DNA of 64,000 nt from Gonatopus flavifemur (Eukaryota; Arthropoda; Insecta; Hymenoptera; Dryinidae), in the NCBI GenBank assembly GCA_018340375.1, contig JAFFJZ010000052.1, positions 806,001-870,000 on the forward strand, given 5' to 3'. The notes below the pieces were generated by a model. The model ran no database searches, was not told the origin of the DNA, and saw only the letters and a list, made by a program, of their open reading frames with translations. A program made the translations under genes and the position numbers. Shown one piece after another: positions 23,202 to 33,817 of the stretch; positions within the stretch are counted from its first letter, which is position 1, and every line of letters begins with the position of its first letter.

Positions 23202-26200
23202 ACGTCCATTCCGCTGGAACAGCCAAATGAGCACAATCCAATATGAACTATATGAGAATTTTTGGCTTTTTTTTGCTAATTTTTTGCTATAATATCGAAT
23301 TTTTCGCTCCGGTAGTTTTCGAGAAAATGAAGGTTGTGTCAGCGGAACAGTTCCGCTGGAACAACCATTGATATAGGGGGCATGAAATGGTAAAAGGAAT
23401 GCATAGGAATTATTCGCTTTTTATTTGCTCCAAGAATATGCTAGATTAATCTCATTTGAACCCAAGGATAAGGGAATAACAGATATTCGTGAGGAAAATG
23501 GAATACTTGGATATTGGGACGGAGCGATATCGTCATAGGAGAGCAGATTTCTTGAGGACTTTGGCATTGTAGATCATACGTCAGGGAGACAGCTGTGCAT
23601 ACTAATCGAGGTGTGGACGAGGATAAAGTGTAGAAAGAAATTGGAATTTGGAAGTATGAATTATGCTGGAAATCTATACTTGTGAAATATTCACAAAATG
23701 TGAAATATTCGCGATTTTCTAATCACACTTTGTTTTTCGGAGTCAAGGAGACGGTTTTGCCTGAGGTATGAATCGGAATAGTTGCGGTGAACCTCAAACG
23801 ATGAGCTGAGAACCAGCAAAAAAATCCAGGACGGTTTAGAGCAGAGCAAAAAAATCGAGGCTCGCTGGAAATCTCCAATATTCGCGATTTTCTCATCAAA
23901 CTTTGTTTTCCGGAGTCCAGATGCCGTTCTCGCTTCATGTATCATCCGGAATAGTTGTAGTACACCTCCAAAAATGAGGTGAGAACCAGCAAAAAAATCC
24001 AGGAAGGTATCGAGCAGAGCAAAAAACGGCATCTGGACTCCGAAAAACAAAGTTTGATGAGAAAATCGCGAATATTGGACATTTCCAGCGACCCTCGGCT
24101 TTTTTGCTCTGCTCTACACTGTCCTGGATTTTTTCGCTGATTATCACCCGGTCGGAGGGGTTGTGGTTCGAGTATTCTGATGCTTATATGAGGAAAAAAC
24201 GTGGCTTGGTTCCAGAAAACCAAAGTTTGACGAAAAAATCGCGAATATTCGAAACTTCCAGCGACCCTCGATTATTTTGCTCTGCTCGATACCATCCTGG
24301 ATTTTTTTGCTGGTTCTCACCTCATTTTTGGAGGTGGACTACAACTATTCCGGATGATACATGAAGCAAAAATGGCATCTGGACTCCGAAAAACAAAGTT
24401 TGATGAGAAAATCACGAATATTGGACATTTCCAGCGGCCCTCGATTTTTTGCTCTGCTCTACACTGTCCTGGATTTTTTCGCTGATGATCACCTGGTCGT
24501 AAGGGTTGTGGTTCGAGTATTCTGATGCTAATATAAGGGAAAAACGTGGCTTGATTCCAGAAAACCAAAGTTCGAGGAAAAAATCGCGAGTATTTGAGAC
24601 TTCCAGCGAGCCTCGATTTTTTTGCTCTGCTCTACACTGTCCTGGATTTTTTCGCTGATCACCACCTGGTCGTAGGGCTTGTGGTTCGAGTATTCTGATG
24701 CTTATATGAGGGAAAAACGTGGCTTGATTCCAGAAAACCAAAGTTTGACGAAAAAATCGCGAGTATTCGAGACTTCCAGCGACCCTCGATTTTTTTGCTC
24801 TGCTCGATACCATCCTGGATTTTTTTGCTGGTTCTCACCTCATTTTCGGAGGTGTACTACAACTATTCCGGATGATACATGGAACGAAAACGGCATCTGG
24901 ACTCCTGAAAACAAAGTTCGATGAGAAAATCGCGAATATTGGACATTTCCAGCGACCCTCGATTTTATTGCTCTGCTCTACACTGTCCTGGATTTTTTTG
25001 CTGATTATCACCTGGTCGTGGGGGTTGTGGTTTGAGTATTCTGATGCTTATATGAGGGAAAAACGTGGCTTGGTTCCAGAAAACCAAAGTTTGACGAAAA
25101 AATCGCGAATATTTGAAACTTCCAGCGACCCTCGATTTTTTTGCTCTGCTCGATACCATCCTGGATTTTTTTGCTGGTTCTCACCTCATTTTTGGAGGTA
25201 TACTACAACTATTCCGGATGATATATGCAGCGAAAACGGCATCTGGACTCCGGAAAACAAAGTTTGATGAGAAAATCGCGAATATTGGACATTTCCAGCG
25301 ACCCTCGATTTTTTTGCTCTGCTCTACACTGTCCTGGATTCTTTTGCTGATTATCACCTGGTCGTAGGGGTTGTGGTTCGAGTATTCTGATGCTTATATG
25401 AGGGAAAAACGTGGCTTGGTTCCAGAAAACCAAAGTTTGACGAAAAAATCGCGAATATTCGAAACTTCCAGCGACCCTCGATTTTTTTGCTCTGCTCGAT
25501 ACCTTCCTGGATTTTTTTGCTGGTTCTCACCTCATTTTTGGAGGTGTACTACAACTATTCCGGATGATACATGAAGCGAGAACGGCATCTGGACTCCGGA
25601 AAACAAAGTTTGATGAGAAAATCGCGAATATTGGAGATTTCCAGCGAGCCTCGATTTTTTTGCTCTGCTCTAAACCGTCCTGGATTTTTTTGCTGGTTCT
25701 CAGCTCATCGTTTGAGGTTCACCGCAACTATTCCGATTCATACCTCAGGCAAAACCGTCTCCTTGACTCCGAAAAACAAAGTGTGATTAGAAAATCGCGA
25801 ATATTTCACATTTTGTGAATATTTCACAAGTATAGATTTCCAGCATAATTCATACTTCCAAATTCCAATTTCTTTCTACACTTTATCCTCGTCCACACCT
25901 CGATTAGTATGCACAGCTGTCTCCCTGACGTATGATCTACAATGCCAAAGTCCTCAAGAAATCTGCTCTCCTATGACGATATCGCTCCGTCCCAATATCC
26001 AAGTATTCCATTTTCCTCACGAATATCTGTTATTCCCTTATCCTTGGGTTCAAATGAGATTAATCTAGCATATTCTTGGAGCAAATAAAAAGCGAATAAT
26101 TCCTATGCATTCCTTTTACCATTTCATGCCCCCTATATCAATGGTTGTTCCAGCGGAACTGTTCCGCTGACACAACCTTCATTTTCTCGAAAACTACCGG

Positions 26201-26308
26201 AGCGAAAAATTCGATATTATAGCAAAAAATTAGCAAAAAAAAAGCGAAAAATTCTCATATAGTTCATATTGGATTGTGCTCATTTGGCTGTTCCAGCGGA
26301 ATGGACGT
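23202..26308. mobile_element. Palindromic foldback element, 3107 bp, 9-bp target duplication (Mutator-like)
   Basis: The terminal sequence acgtccattccgctggaac is exactly inverted at the other end (gttccagcggaatggacgt, ending at 26308). GATAAGCAG lies directly outside both ends (23193-23201, 26309-26317), a perfect 9-base target duplication. The terminal arms of about 740 bases (23202-23945 against 25565-26308) match almost base for base. The interior is made of tandem units of about 173 bases. There is no transposase; long frames on both strands arise from the repeats. A 9-base duplication and long inverted arms fit Mutator-like foldback elements. The similar terminus at 29281 defines a family. 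Confidence 0.9.
23940..25600. repeat. Tandem array of 173-bp units in alternating types
   Basis: Two related units alternate. One contains ctacactgtcctggattttttcgctgat and a Tyr-coding-like cttatatgaggg phrase. The other contains ctggttctcacctcat and ggcatctggactcc. The marker gcatctggactcc recurs near 24029, 24373, 24893, 25239 and 25584, giving steps of 344-347 and one of 520 (three half-units). Both types share atcgcgaatatt, ttccagcgaccctcg and ttgctctgctc, so the basic unit is about 173 bases and the dimer about 345. Confidence 0.88.
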
Positions 26309-26317
26309 GATAAGCAG

Positions 26318-27027
26318 CTCCCTCCAAAGAACATGCTTCTCAATTTGTCCCCGTTTTCAGATCCTCAAGGTATTTTGAGAGTAGGGGGGCGTCTGCAAAT
26401 GTCCGAATTCAATTACGAAAAAAGACACCCTATATTATTATCGTCAAAGCATGTTTTAACCAAACTCATTTTCAGATCAGAACACAGAAGGCTTCTACAT
26501 GCAGGTCCTCAGTTACTTTTATCCTCAATTCGTGACGAATATTGGCCGATTGGTGGTCTTAACCTTGAAAAACAGACAGTTCATCAATGCACAATTTGTG
26601 CTCGAGCCAAACCCAACCAGATAGTGGCTAAAATGGGTTCCCTTACGAAGACTCGCGTAACATTAGCACCTACGTTTCATACTACTGGAATCGATTATGC
26701 TGGACCTTTTTTCGTAAAGGACAGAAAGGGTCGGGGTGCAAAACATTGGAAATGTTACATATGCTTATTTGTATGTTTTGCGACCACAGCGATACACTTA
26801 GAACTAGTTACAGATCTCACCAGCGAAGCCTTCTTAGCTGCTTTCAGACGCTTTGTTTCCCGTAGAGGTAAACCTATCGAGGTTTGGTCCGATAATGGGA
26901 CAACTTTCGTGGGTGCTAATTCAGATTTGAAAGAATTTTACAATTTTATGTCCAATGAATATCAGATTATTGAAACCTCCTTGCAGTCAGACAGAATCGC
27001 TTGGCATTTCATCCCGGCTTACTCGCC
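26318..27027 (+). pseudogene. BEL/Pao integrase, truncated
   Basis: Continuation of the second BEL element after the foldback. The pre-integrase phrase ILRVGGRLQMSEF and the zinc-binding His and Cys (HRRLLHAGPQ, CTICARAKP) are present. The core has the first Asp (TGIDYAGPFF) and second Asp (VWSDNGTTFVGA). The sequence leaves the integrase at AWHFIPAYSP near 27027, before the catalytic Glu, so the enzyme is incomplete. Compared with the intact copy at 3-1373 it lacks about 150 residues. Confidence 0.92.
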
Positions 27028-27331
27028 GCTCATATATAACTTATATGTAAACTACATTGAATGATATTTAATTCTGGAATTTTTGTCATCCTAGGGACCT
27101 CAGGTGGGGTATATGCTGAGGGCCTCGAGAAGTCTTGAAAAAACCCTGCACGTAGATTCCACAGAGATGTGACGTAGAAATCGGTGGATGTGTTGTTAGA
27201 GGAATAGCTAGAGTTCTTGAACCAAACATTGATTTCCTGAATTATTCTTGACTCGTTCAACATTTTTCATCCTAGTATATAGGAATTACATATAACTATT
27301 CCAATAACATATAAATTATTTTTTTTACTAG
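27028..27331. other. Sequence between BEL break and next fragment, no gene
   Basis: AT-rich, with catataactt and acatataac phrases near both edges. No domain is recognised. Confidence 0.4.
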
Positions 27332-27577
27332 CACATCTATTCACAAAAATTGATTCCTGAAAATCAATTGCAACAGTATTTGGGTGGTCATGCGCAGAAC
27401 GTGGATGAAAGTTTCAACTCTACCGTTTGGCGTCTACCTCCAAAATACATTCATAGAATGGAACTTGAAACAGTTGCAACGTTGATAGTAATCAGGATAT
27501 TGAATGGAAACTATGATCCAATTGCGAGAATATTATTGGTAAGCAAGCAATGGCTTGCACTACGCAGAGTTCAATGA
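27332..27577 (+). pseudogene. C-terminal fragment of a Mutator-like transposase-domain protein
   Basis: The translation contains GGHAQNVDESFNSTVWRL followed by PPKYIHR, then a helical stretch (ETVATLIVIRILNGNY). The pattern [T/A]QN-[V/P]-[D/N]ES-[F/L]N-S-x-[V/I]W ... PK is characteristic, as I recall it, of the C-terminal part of arthropod proteins with a Mutator-like transposase domain. An ag (ttttttactag) precedes the frame and a donor-like gtaagc follows near 27540, so it may be one exon. Upstream catalytic parts are absent here. Two foldback elements with 9-base, Mutator-like target duplications lie in this window, but nothing shows that this protein moved them. Family call is moderate. 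Confidence 0.5.
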
Positions 27578-27865
27578 CAGAAACAACGTGGCTCTCTTCC
27601 CACAAAAGATACCAAGAAAGCTCATGAATAACAGCTCACTAAGCGGAATACGTTGTACAGAAAGCTGGTGAGTTATCGCACGGTGCTGGAATTCTTAATT
27701 AGCCGATGATGAACGGAATCATTTAATTTCTGTACATCGAAGCTTTGAACGTGAATGAGTCCCTTATGATACCTGATATTCAGAAAGACTGTTGAGAGAA
27801 TTCTTAAAAATTCATCCTGAATTCTTTCGAAACTGACATACCGGAGGTAGTGATGCGCAAAATTT

Positions 27866-28358
27866 ATCGATGTTTTTGAATATTCTTATTTTTGGGTAGA
27901 AATATCGATATTTTGTATCGATATTGTCAACTTCAATACACGGAGAAAAAGGTATCTTGAAAAATACCATAATTTATGGATTTTTGGCGTTGGTCTGACT
28001 CGAGTCAAAATATTTACGTGAAGATACCTCTAAAAGTACCATAATGGCTGGGACTTTGATAAGGGAGGTACCATACTTCTTTATAAAAGTCCAAGAAGTT
28101 ATGGGACTGTTAGAGGTTCGTTCACGTAAATATTTTGACTCGGGTCAGACCAACGCCAAATTTTTCAAGATATCTGTTTTCAAGGTATTTTTCAAGATAT
28201 CTGTTTTCTCAGTGTATTATATTGATATCGATTTACTTAATACCCGACAATAACGGGAACTATCGATGTTTGTGAATATTGATATTTTTCGGTAGAGATA
28301 TTATCAACCTTAATATTATATTGATATCGATTGACTTGATGCACGATAATAACGGAGT
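27866..28358. repeat. Two tandem ~100-bp units with ATCGAT motifs, one split by a MITE
   Basis: The phrase atcgatgtttttgaatatt, then a ggtagaaatatcgat-type stretch, then ttgatatcgattacttaataccgacaataacgg-like sequence occurs at 27866-28254 (with the MITE inside) and again at 28262-28358. Confidence 0.65.
27940..28214. mobile_element. 275-bp MITE with CAC(G/T)GAGAAAA ends
   Basis: Left cacggagaaaaaggtatcttg, right (reversed) cactgagaaaacagatatcttg. TA flanks both ends (27938-27939, 28215-28216). The inner arms pair over gactcgagtcaaaatatttacgtg and a near copy. This fits a Tc1/mariner-type MITE. Confidence 0.85.
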
Positions 28359-29280
28359 TCGATATAAATTTAGGGCCAGTCCAATTTGAAACCACCAATT
28401 GAATTCAAAACTTCCCTGCTGAAAATGCCGGCATCACAGGCCTGTCAGATCTGATTAAGAAATAGTTGTTAGGTTTCGGAAGTTTTTTGTCTCCGTAAAT
28501 CCGGTGAAAGAACTGACAAACTTCCTACCCAATTTCCACCGGAATGACCAAATTAAAATATTTCGTCAAAAACTGACAAAAATTTTGCTGCTGAGTTTTA
28601 ACAGCATGTTCCACATTGGTGATTCCGGACAAAATCGGGTGGAGATTTTTTCGGTTTCCGAGTGGATTTAATGGATGGTCGAATGACCCATATTAAATAT
28701 ACATAAATACGTAATTATTATCTATTGTTATAGGAGATATCAATATTTTCGTTCCAATATTTGGGGCAGAATTTCTCAAGCGAACCAGCTAAACAATTTT
28801 TACCTCCTCAATCTTTTTGAAATTTCACTGAAATGTGGTACTAGTTAGTGACTTTCGATCCTATAAAGAATTTTGCTCTGGTACCTCTGGTTATCAAACT
28901 AAAAGGGTCCAAAATTCAGAGATTTCGTTTTATCAGCTCTTTTGAAGATATAATTTCTCAAATTACCTTTTTTTGTAAAATTATTTTCGACATTGTTTTT
29001 TGTAGCTTTTTATCTGTTCTTCACAATGGCGTAATCTGTTTTTGTGAGGAAAAATGTTTTCCAACAAATTTAGCGAGTTTAAAGGGGCTTTTGCATTTTT
29101 TTTCAATTTCGACAATTTTGAAGATTTTTCAAGTTAGCTCAGCTGAAAGCTGGATTCTTCGGCTTTGAAATCGTGTAGGACAAATTAAGCGAAGAGGATT
29201 TTATCTGGAATTCGCAACGGTTTGAAGCGCACGTGTCGCATATCCCTCTTAGCTACTGAACGTTCTGATACGGTTTGTCA

Positions 29281-32200
29281 ACGTCCCTTGCAGTGGAAAG
29301 CCCATAACGACGAAGCCAAATGTAACATATATAGGAATTTGTCGCTTTTTTGTCACTGATTTGTTACCGCATTAGGAATTTTGTCGCTCCCCTAGAAACC
29401 GGAAAAATCGAGGGTTTTCTAACGAAAGTCTTCCACTGGAAAGCCCAAAGTGCTGTATTGGGTGGGATGGGTTAAAATTGCCATAGAAATTTGTCGCTCT
29501 TTTGTCGCTGAAATTTGAGCCCCATTAGAACACTGTTGGCCCAGTCATTTTCGAGAAAAACAAGAATAACTGCAATTGGAGTGGTGGACACGTCAGAGAC
29601 AAGTATAAAGGCGAGTGGCACAGGGAGAATCAATTGACCGCTTCCTAGATTAATACACATGACTATAAGATGCGAGTGGGGATGCGGGGAAAACCTTGTG
29701 ACATACTTGTAACATACTTGTAACAAACTTGTATCATGGATGTAACAAACTTGTGGGGAGGGTGATCGCATGGATTAGAAGAATCGGATGCGGACTGAAA
29801 TGTACACGATCGACTATTGCCTTGATCGACTTGGACTGACTGACTCGAGATTAGGGCTCTGGGTTATATAAAAACGTTTCGGAGTGGATAAGGGTGGGGA
29901 GAAGTGGAAGATAATGACGGACAAGAGATTGGATGATCCAACATGCACTGAAAGAGTTGAAATGAGCGATTCCTACATTGTGAAGGGTGGATGTGGAATT
30001 TTCACCCAGATGTGGTGGCAGCAAAAATCCCCCCTGAGGTTTAATTCCTCCAAAATATAGGAGAAATGAATTTCACTAACGTGGGGTATTTTTGCTGCTA
30101 CCAGACCTTTAGGAGAACTCCACTTACGTTTTTCTGGGTCCGTAATCAAAATTCTGACTATGTTCTTCAACTGTGTGATTGAGTAGGCATCCACCTAACT
30201 GAATCCGATGACTAGCGGAATATTCCAATGAAGAACCGCGAGCGACAGAGTCGCGAATGATAAAAAAAATCAAGGATTTGTTCTTCAGTCGGGACTCATC
30301 AGGGTTTCCTGGGTCTTGGATGAACTTCTCCGATATATTTTTTAGCTTTTTGGTTGATTCGCCATCCAATTGAGAGGAACACAGGAGCGACAGATTATTC
30401 CATGAAAAACCACCGGGCGACGAAATCTAAGATCATTGGAAATCCGAAATCGTAGGTCAGAGGTCGATTTAACGTAGATTTTCTGAGCCTGTAATCAATT
30501 CTCTCACCGATTCTCGGGCTTTCTGGTTCATTGGACTTTTGACAAGTAGGAACCGGCGAGCGACAAAATATTCCATGAAAATTTGCCGAGCGACAAGACC
30601 GAGGATAATTAGAGGTCCGGTATCGTAGGTAAGGGGTCTTTCAACGTGGGCTTTCTGGGTCTGTAATCAAATTTCCCACCATATTCTTGGGCTTTGTGGT
30701 TGATGAGGGTTCCAATAAAGGGAAACTGATGAGCGACAAAATATTCCATGAAAAATCACCCAACGACAAAATCGAGAGTCATTGGGAATCCAAGATCGTA
30801 GGTGAGGGATCGATTCAACGTGGGCTTTCTGGGTCTGTAATCAAATTTCCCACCATATTCTTGGGCTTTGTGGTTGATGAGGGTTCCAATAAATGGAAAC
30901 TGATGAGCGACAAAATATTCCATGAAAAATCACCCAGCGACAAAATCGAGAATCATTGGGGATCCAAGATCGTAGGTAAGGGGTCGATTCCACGTGGGCT
31001 TTCTGGGTAATTCGGATTTCAAGAACTTTCCCAATCACGTGCGTGTAAATTGCTCTCATGACATGTGATTGAAGGTTCTCACAGATTCTTCTAAAACAAA
31101 TTCAAAATTTCACACAGAATATTCTGACCGTGACATTTCAGTATTCAGAGAATATCACTGTGACATTCTGAGATATTCATAAATCCAATGGATATTTTAT
31201 TGAAAATTATTGTGAGCTGTCCAACTCAAAAAACGCTGAGAGTACTCCACAACAAAAACACACTGTTGGTTATATACAGTGTATGGATTCTTACACGTTG
31301 CAAGGAAAAATATGAATTGATCTTGACCGGACGTCACTTCGGCAACGTTCTGATATTGAACATCAAATTACCTCTGACATTTTTTCCGGAAATATTCTGG
31401 AAGTGTATTCATGAAGAAGTTTCTGTGATATATGACGTGCCTCAAGAAGATATTGGAAATAATTCGAAAGATACGTGGGAAAACCCAGCAGAGACCCAGA
31501 AAGCCCATATCGAAGTTACATATTTTCAAGGAACCGGGATTTCCTATCACTCTTGAATTTGTCGCTCAGTCATTGTCGATGGAATATTTTGTGGCTCATC
31601 AGTTTCCATTTATTGAAACCCTTATCAACCACAAGGCCCAAGAATATGGTGGGAAATTTCATTATACACCCAGAAAGCCACGTTGAATCGACCCCTCACC
31701 TACGATCTTGGATTCCCAATGATTCTCGATTTTGTCGCTAGGTGATTTTTCATGGAATATTTTGTCACTCATCAGTTTCCATTTATTGGAACCCTCATCA
31801 ACCACAAAGCCCACGAATATGGTGGGAAATTTGATTACAGACCCAAGAAGCCCACGTTGAATGACCCCTTACCTACGATACCGGACCTCTGATTATCCTC
31901 GATCTTGTCACTCGGCAAATTTTCATGGAATATTTTGTCGCTCGCCGGTTCCTACTTGTCAAAAGTCCAATGAACCAGAAAGCCCGAGAATCGGTGAGAG
32001 AATCGATTACAGGCTCAGAAAATCTACGTTAAATCGACCTCTGACCTACGATTTCGGATTTCCAATGATCTTAGATTTCGTCGCCCGGTGGTTCTTCATG
32101 GAATAATCTGTCGCTCCTGTGTTCCTCTCAATTGGATGGCGAATCAACCAAAAAGCTCAAAAATATATCGGAGAAGTCCATCCAAGACCCAGGAAACCCT

Positions 32201-33208
32201 GATGAGTCCCGACTGAAGAACAAATCCTTGATTTTTCTATCATTCGCGACTCTCTCGCTCGCGGTTTTTCATTGGAATATTCCGCTAGTCATCGGATTCA
32301 GTTAGTTGGATGCCTACTCAATCACACAGTTGAAGAACATAGTCAGAATTTTGATTACGGACCCAGAAAAACGTAAGTGAAGTTCTCCCAAAGGTTTGGT
32401 AGCAGCAAAAATACCCCACGTTAGGGAAATTCATTCCTCCTATATTTTGGAGGAATTAAACCTCAGGGGGGATTTTCGCTGCCACCACATCTGGGTGAAA
32501 ATTCCACATCCACCCTTCACAATGTAGGAATCGCTCATTTCAACTCTTCCAGTGCATGTTGGATCATCCAATCTCTTGTCCGTCATTATCTTCCACTCCT
32601 CTCCACCCTTATCCACTCCAAAACGTTTTTATATAATCCAGAGCCCTAATCTCGAGTCAGTCAGTCCAAGTCGATCAAGGCAATAGTCGATCGTGTACAT
32701 TTCAGTTCGCATCCGATTCTTCTAATCCATGCGATCACCCTCCCCACAAGTTTGTTACATCCATGATACAAGTATGTTACAAGTATGTCAGAAGGTTTTC
32801 CCCACATCCCCACTTGCATCTTATAGTCATGTGTATTAATCTAGGAAGCGGTCAATTGATTCTCCCTGTGCCACTCGCCTTTATACTTGTCTCTGACGTG
32901 TCCACCACTCCAATTGCAGTTATCCTTGTTTTTCTCGAGAATGACTGGGCCAACAGTGTTCTAATTGGGGTCAAATTTCAGCGACAAAAGGGCGACAAAT
33001 TTCTATGGCAATTTTAACCCATCCCATCCAATTCAGCACTTTGGGCTTTCCAGCGGAAGACTTCCGTTAGAAAACCCTCGATTTTTCCGGTTTCTAGGGG
33101 AGCGACAAAATTCTTAATGCGGTAACAAATGAGCGACAAAAAAGCGACAGATTCCCATATATGTTACATTTGGCTTTGTCGTTATGGGCTTTCCACCGGA
33201 AGGGGCAT
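29281..33208. mobile_element. Palindromic foldback element, 3928 bp, imperfect 9-bp duplication (Mutator-like)
   Basis: The ends are acgtcccttgcagtggaaag and, reversed, atgccccttccggtggaaag. The next bases cccataacgac are shared. The outside 9-mers are ggtttgtca (29272-29280) and ggtttacca (33209-33217), a 9-base duplication with two changes. The opposite end of the host element shows the uninterrupted sequence (ggttcgtcataccgttgacg), which confirms the insertion point. The arms of about 1.7 kb (29281-31010 against 31490-33208) are close to mirror images. No transposase is seen. The frame at 31188-31556 in the centre has no features. Confidence 0.88.
30127..31010. repeat. Tandem 174-bp units in the left arm (mirrored in the right arm)
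   Basis: The landmark cgtgggctttctgggtctg and its variants start near 30127, 30302, 30476, 30649, 30822 and 30996, a step of 172-175 bases. Each unit holds gagcgacaaaatattccatgaaaa and atcgtaggt. The mirror units occupy about 31490-32380. Confidence 0.88.
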
Positions 33209-33415
33209 GGTTTACCATACCGTTGACGTGGAATTGATGTGAAACGAACTGTTTTCCAATGAAATATGATTTTTTGATCATGCCAATGATTTCATACAAT
33301 TTTACCGTACCCTTATATCATCAAACTTCATCAATAACAGCTCTTGAAATTATGGAACATAATAATGAATAAATATACATAATATAATAAATATGGGATA
33401 ATTCTGCCCTCTAGA

Positions 33416-33560
33416 ACATACACTGGCTCCTTTCCTGCATAACCCACACACTTCTGCATCGGGGAGAATGTTGGGAAACTTTTGTTGTAGACTCGGAATT
33501 TGTGATCGATTTTTCTCAATTCGATGAACAATTGAAATTCTGTAAACATGTTCAATACAT
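33416..33560 (-). repeat. Inverted partial copy of the element-1 gene exon 1
   Basis: On the minus strand a frame reads FPNILPDAEVCGLCRKGAS and upstream KIDHKF. This matches the exon at 33818-34051 (FPSILPGAKVCRLCRKEAA, KIHHKF), but in the opposite direction. It sits at the inner edge of the left terminal repeat. It is a rearranged duplicate, not a second gene. Confidence 0.65.
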
Positions 33561-33817
33561 CAAACATATCGACGATGTTCATTTGTTGTTCCTTGTTTAT
33601 ACGTATACTTCATACAACTTGATGTCACACGAAAAATCGCATCGCATGAATTGATCTTGAATAGTAAATAAAATTGTTTCAATTCCAAATATGATTCGCA
33701 ATTCGTGATGAGAATCAATTTTTTCTTTCCCAGCTGTTCGATTGTGTTTGTTTGTAGGCAATTCAATTAATAGATGAAATACAGCATTATTGACACAACA
33801 TTTCTTGATTCTCAAAA

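Larger units (their letters stand above)
17872..27027 (+). mobile_element. Second BEL/Pao element, 3' truncated and interrupted
   Basis: The order is LTR, leader, gag, protease, reverse transcriptase, RNase H, integrase, all on the + strand, as in BEL/Pao elements. It is dead. A MITE lies in the LTR, stops and frameshifts break pol, a 3.1-kb foldback element lies at 23202-26308 in the region before the integrase, and the 3' end stops inside the integrase core at about 27027. No 3' LTR is found. Arthropod BEL elements are ordinary genome residents. Confidence 0.9.

Noticed and set aside
23691..25818. Many overlapping frames on both strands (for example 24412-24813 and 24872-25267)
   Set aside because: They come from the 173-base repeats and palindrome of the foldback element and mirror each other on the two strands.
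23202..26308. CRISPR-like array
   Set aside because: Units are 173 bases long and contiguous, with no unique spacers, in a eukaryotic transposon.
30687..31010. Frame with an internal protein repeat
   Set aside because: The protein repeat is simply two 174-base DNA units.
31188..31556. Open frame of 122 codons at the centre of the 3.9-kb foldback
   Set aside because: No recognisable domain, and part of it lies in the mirrored arm repeats.
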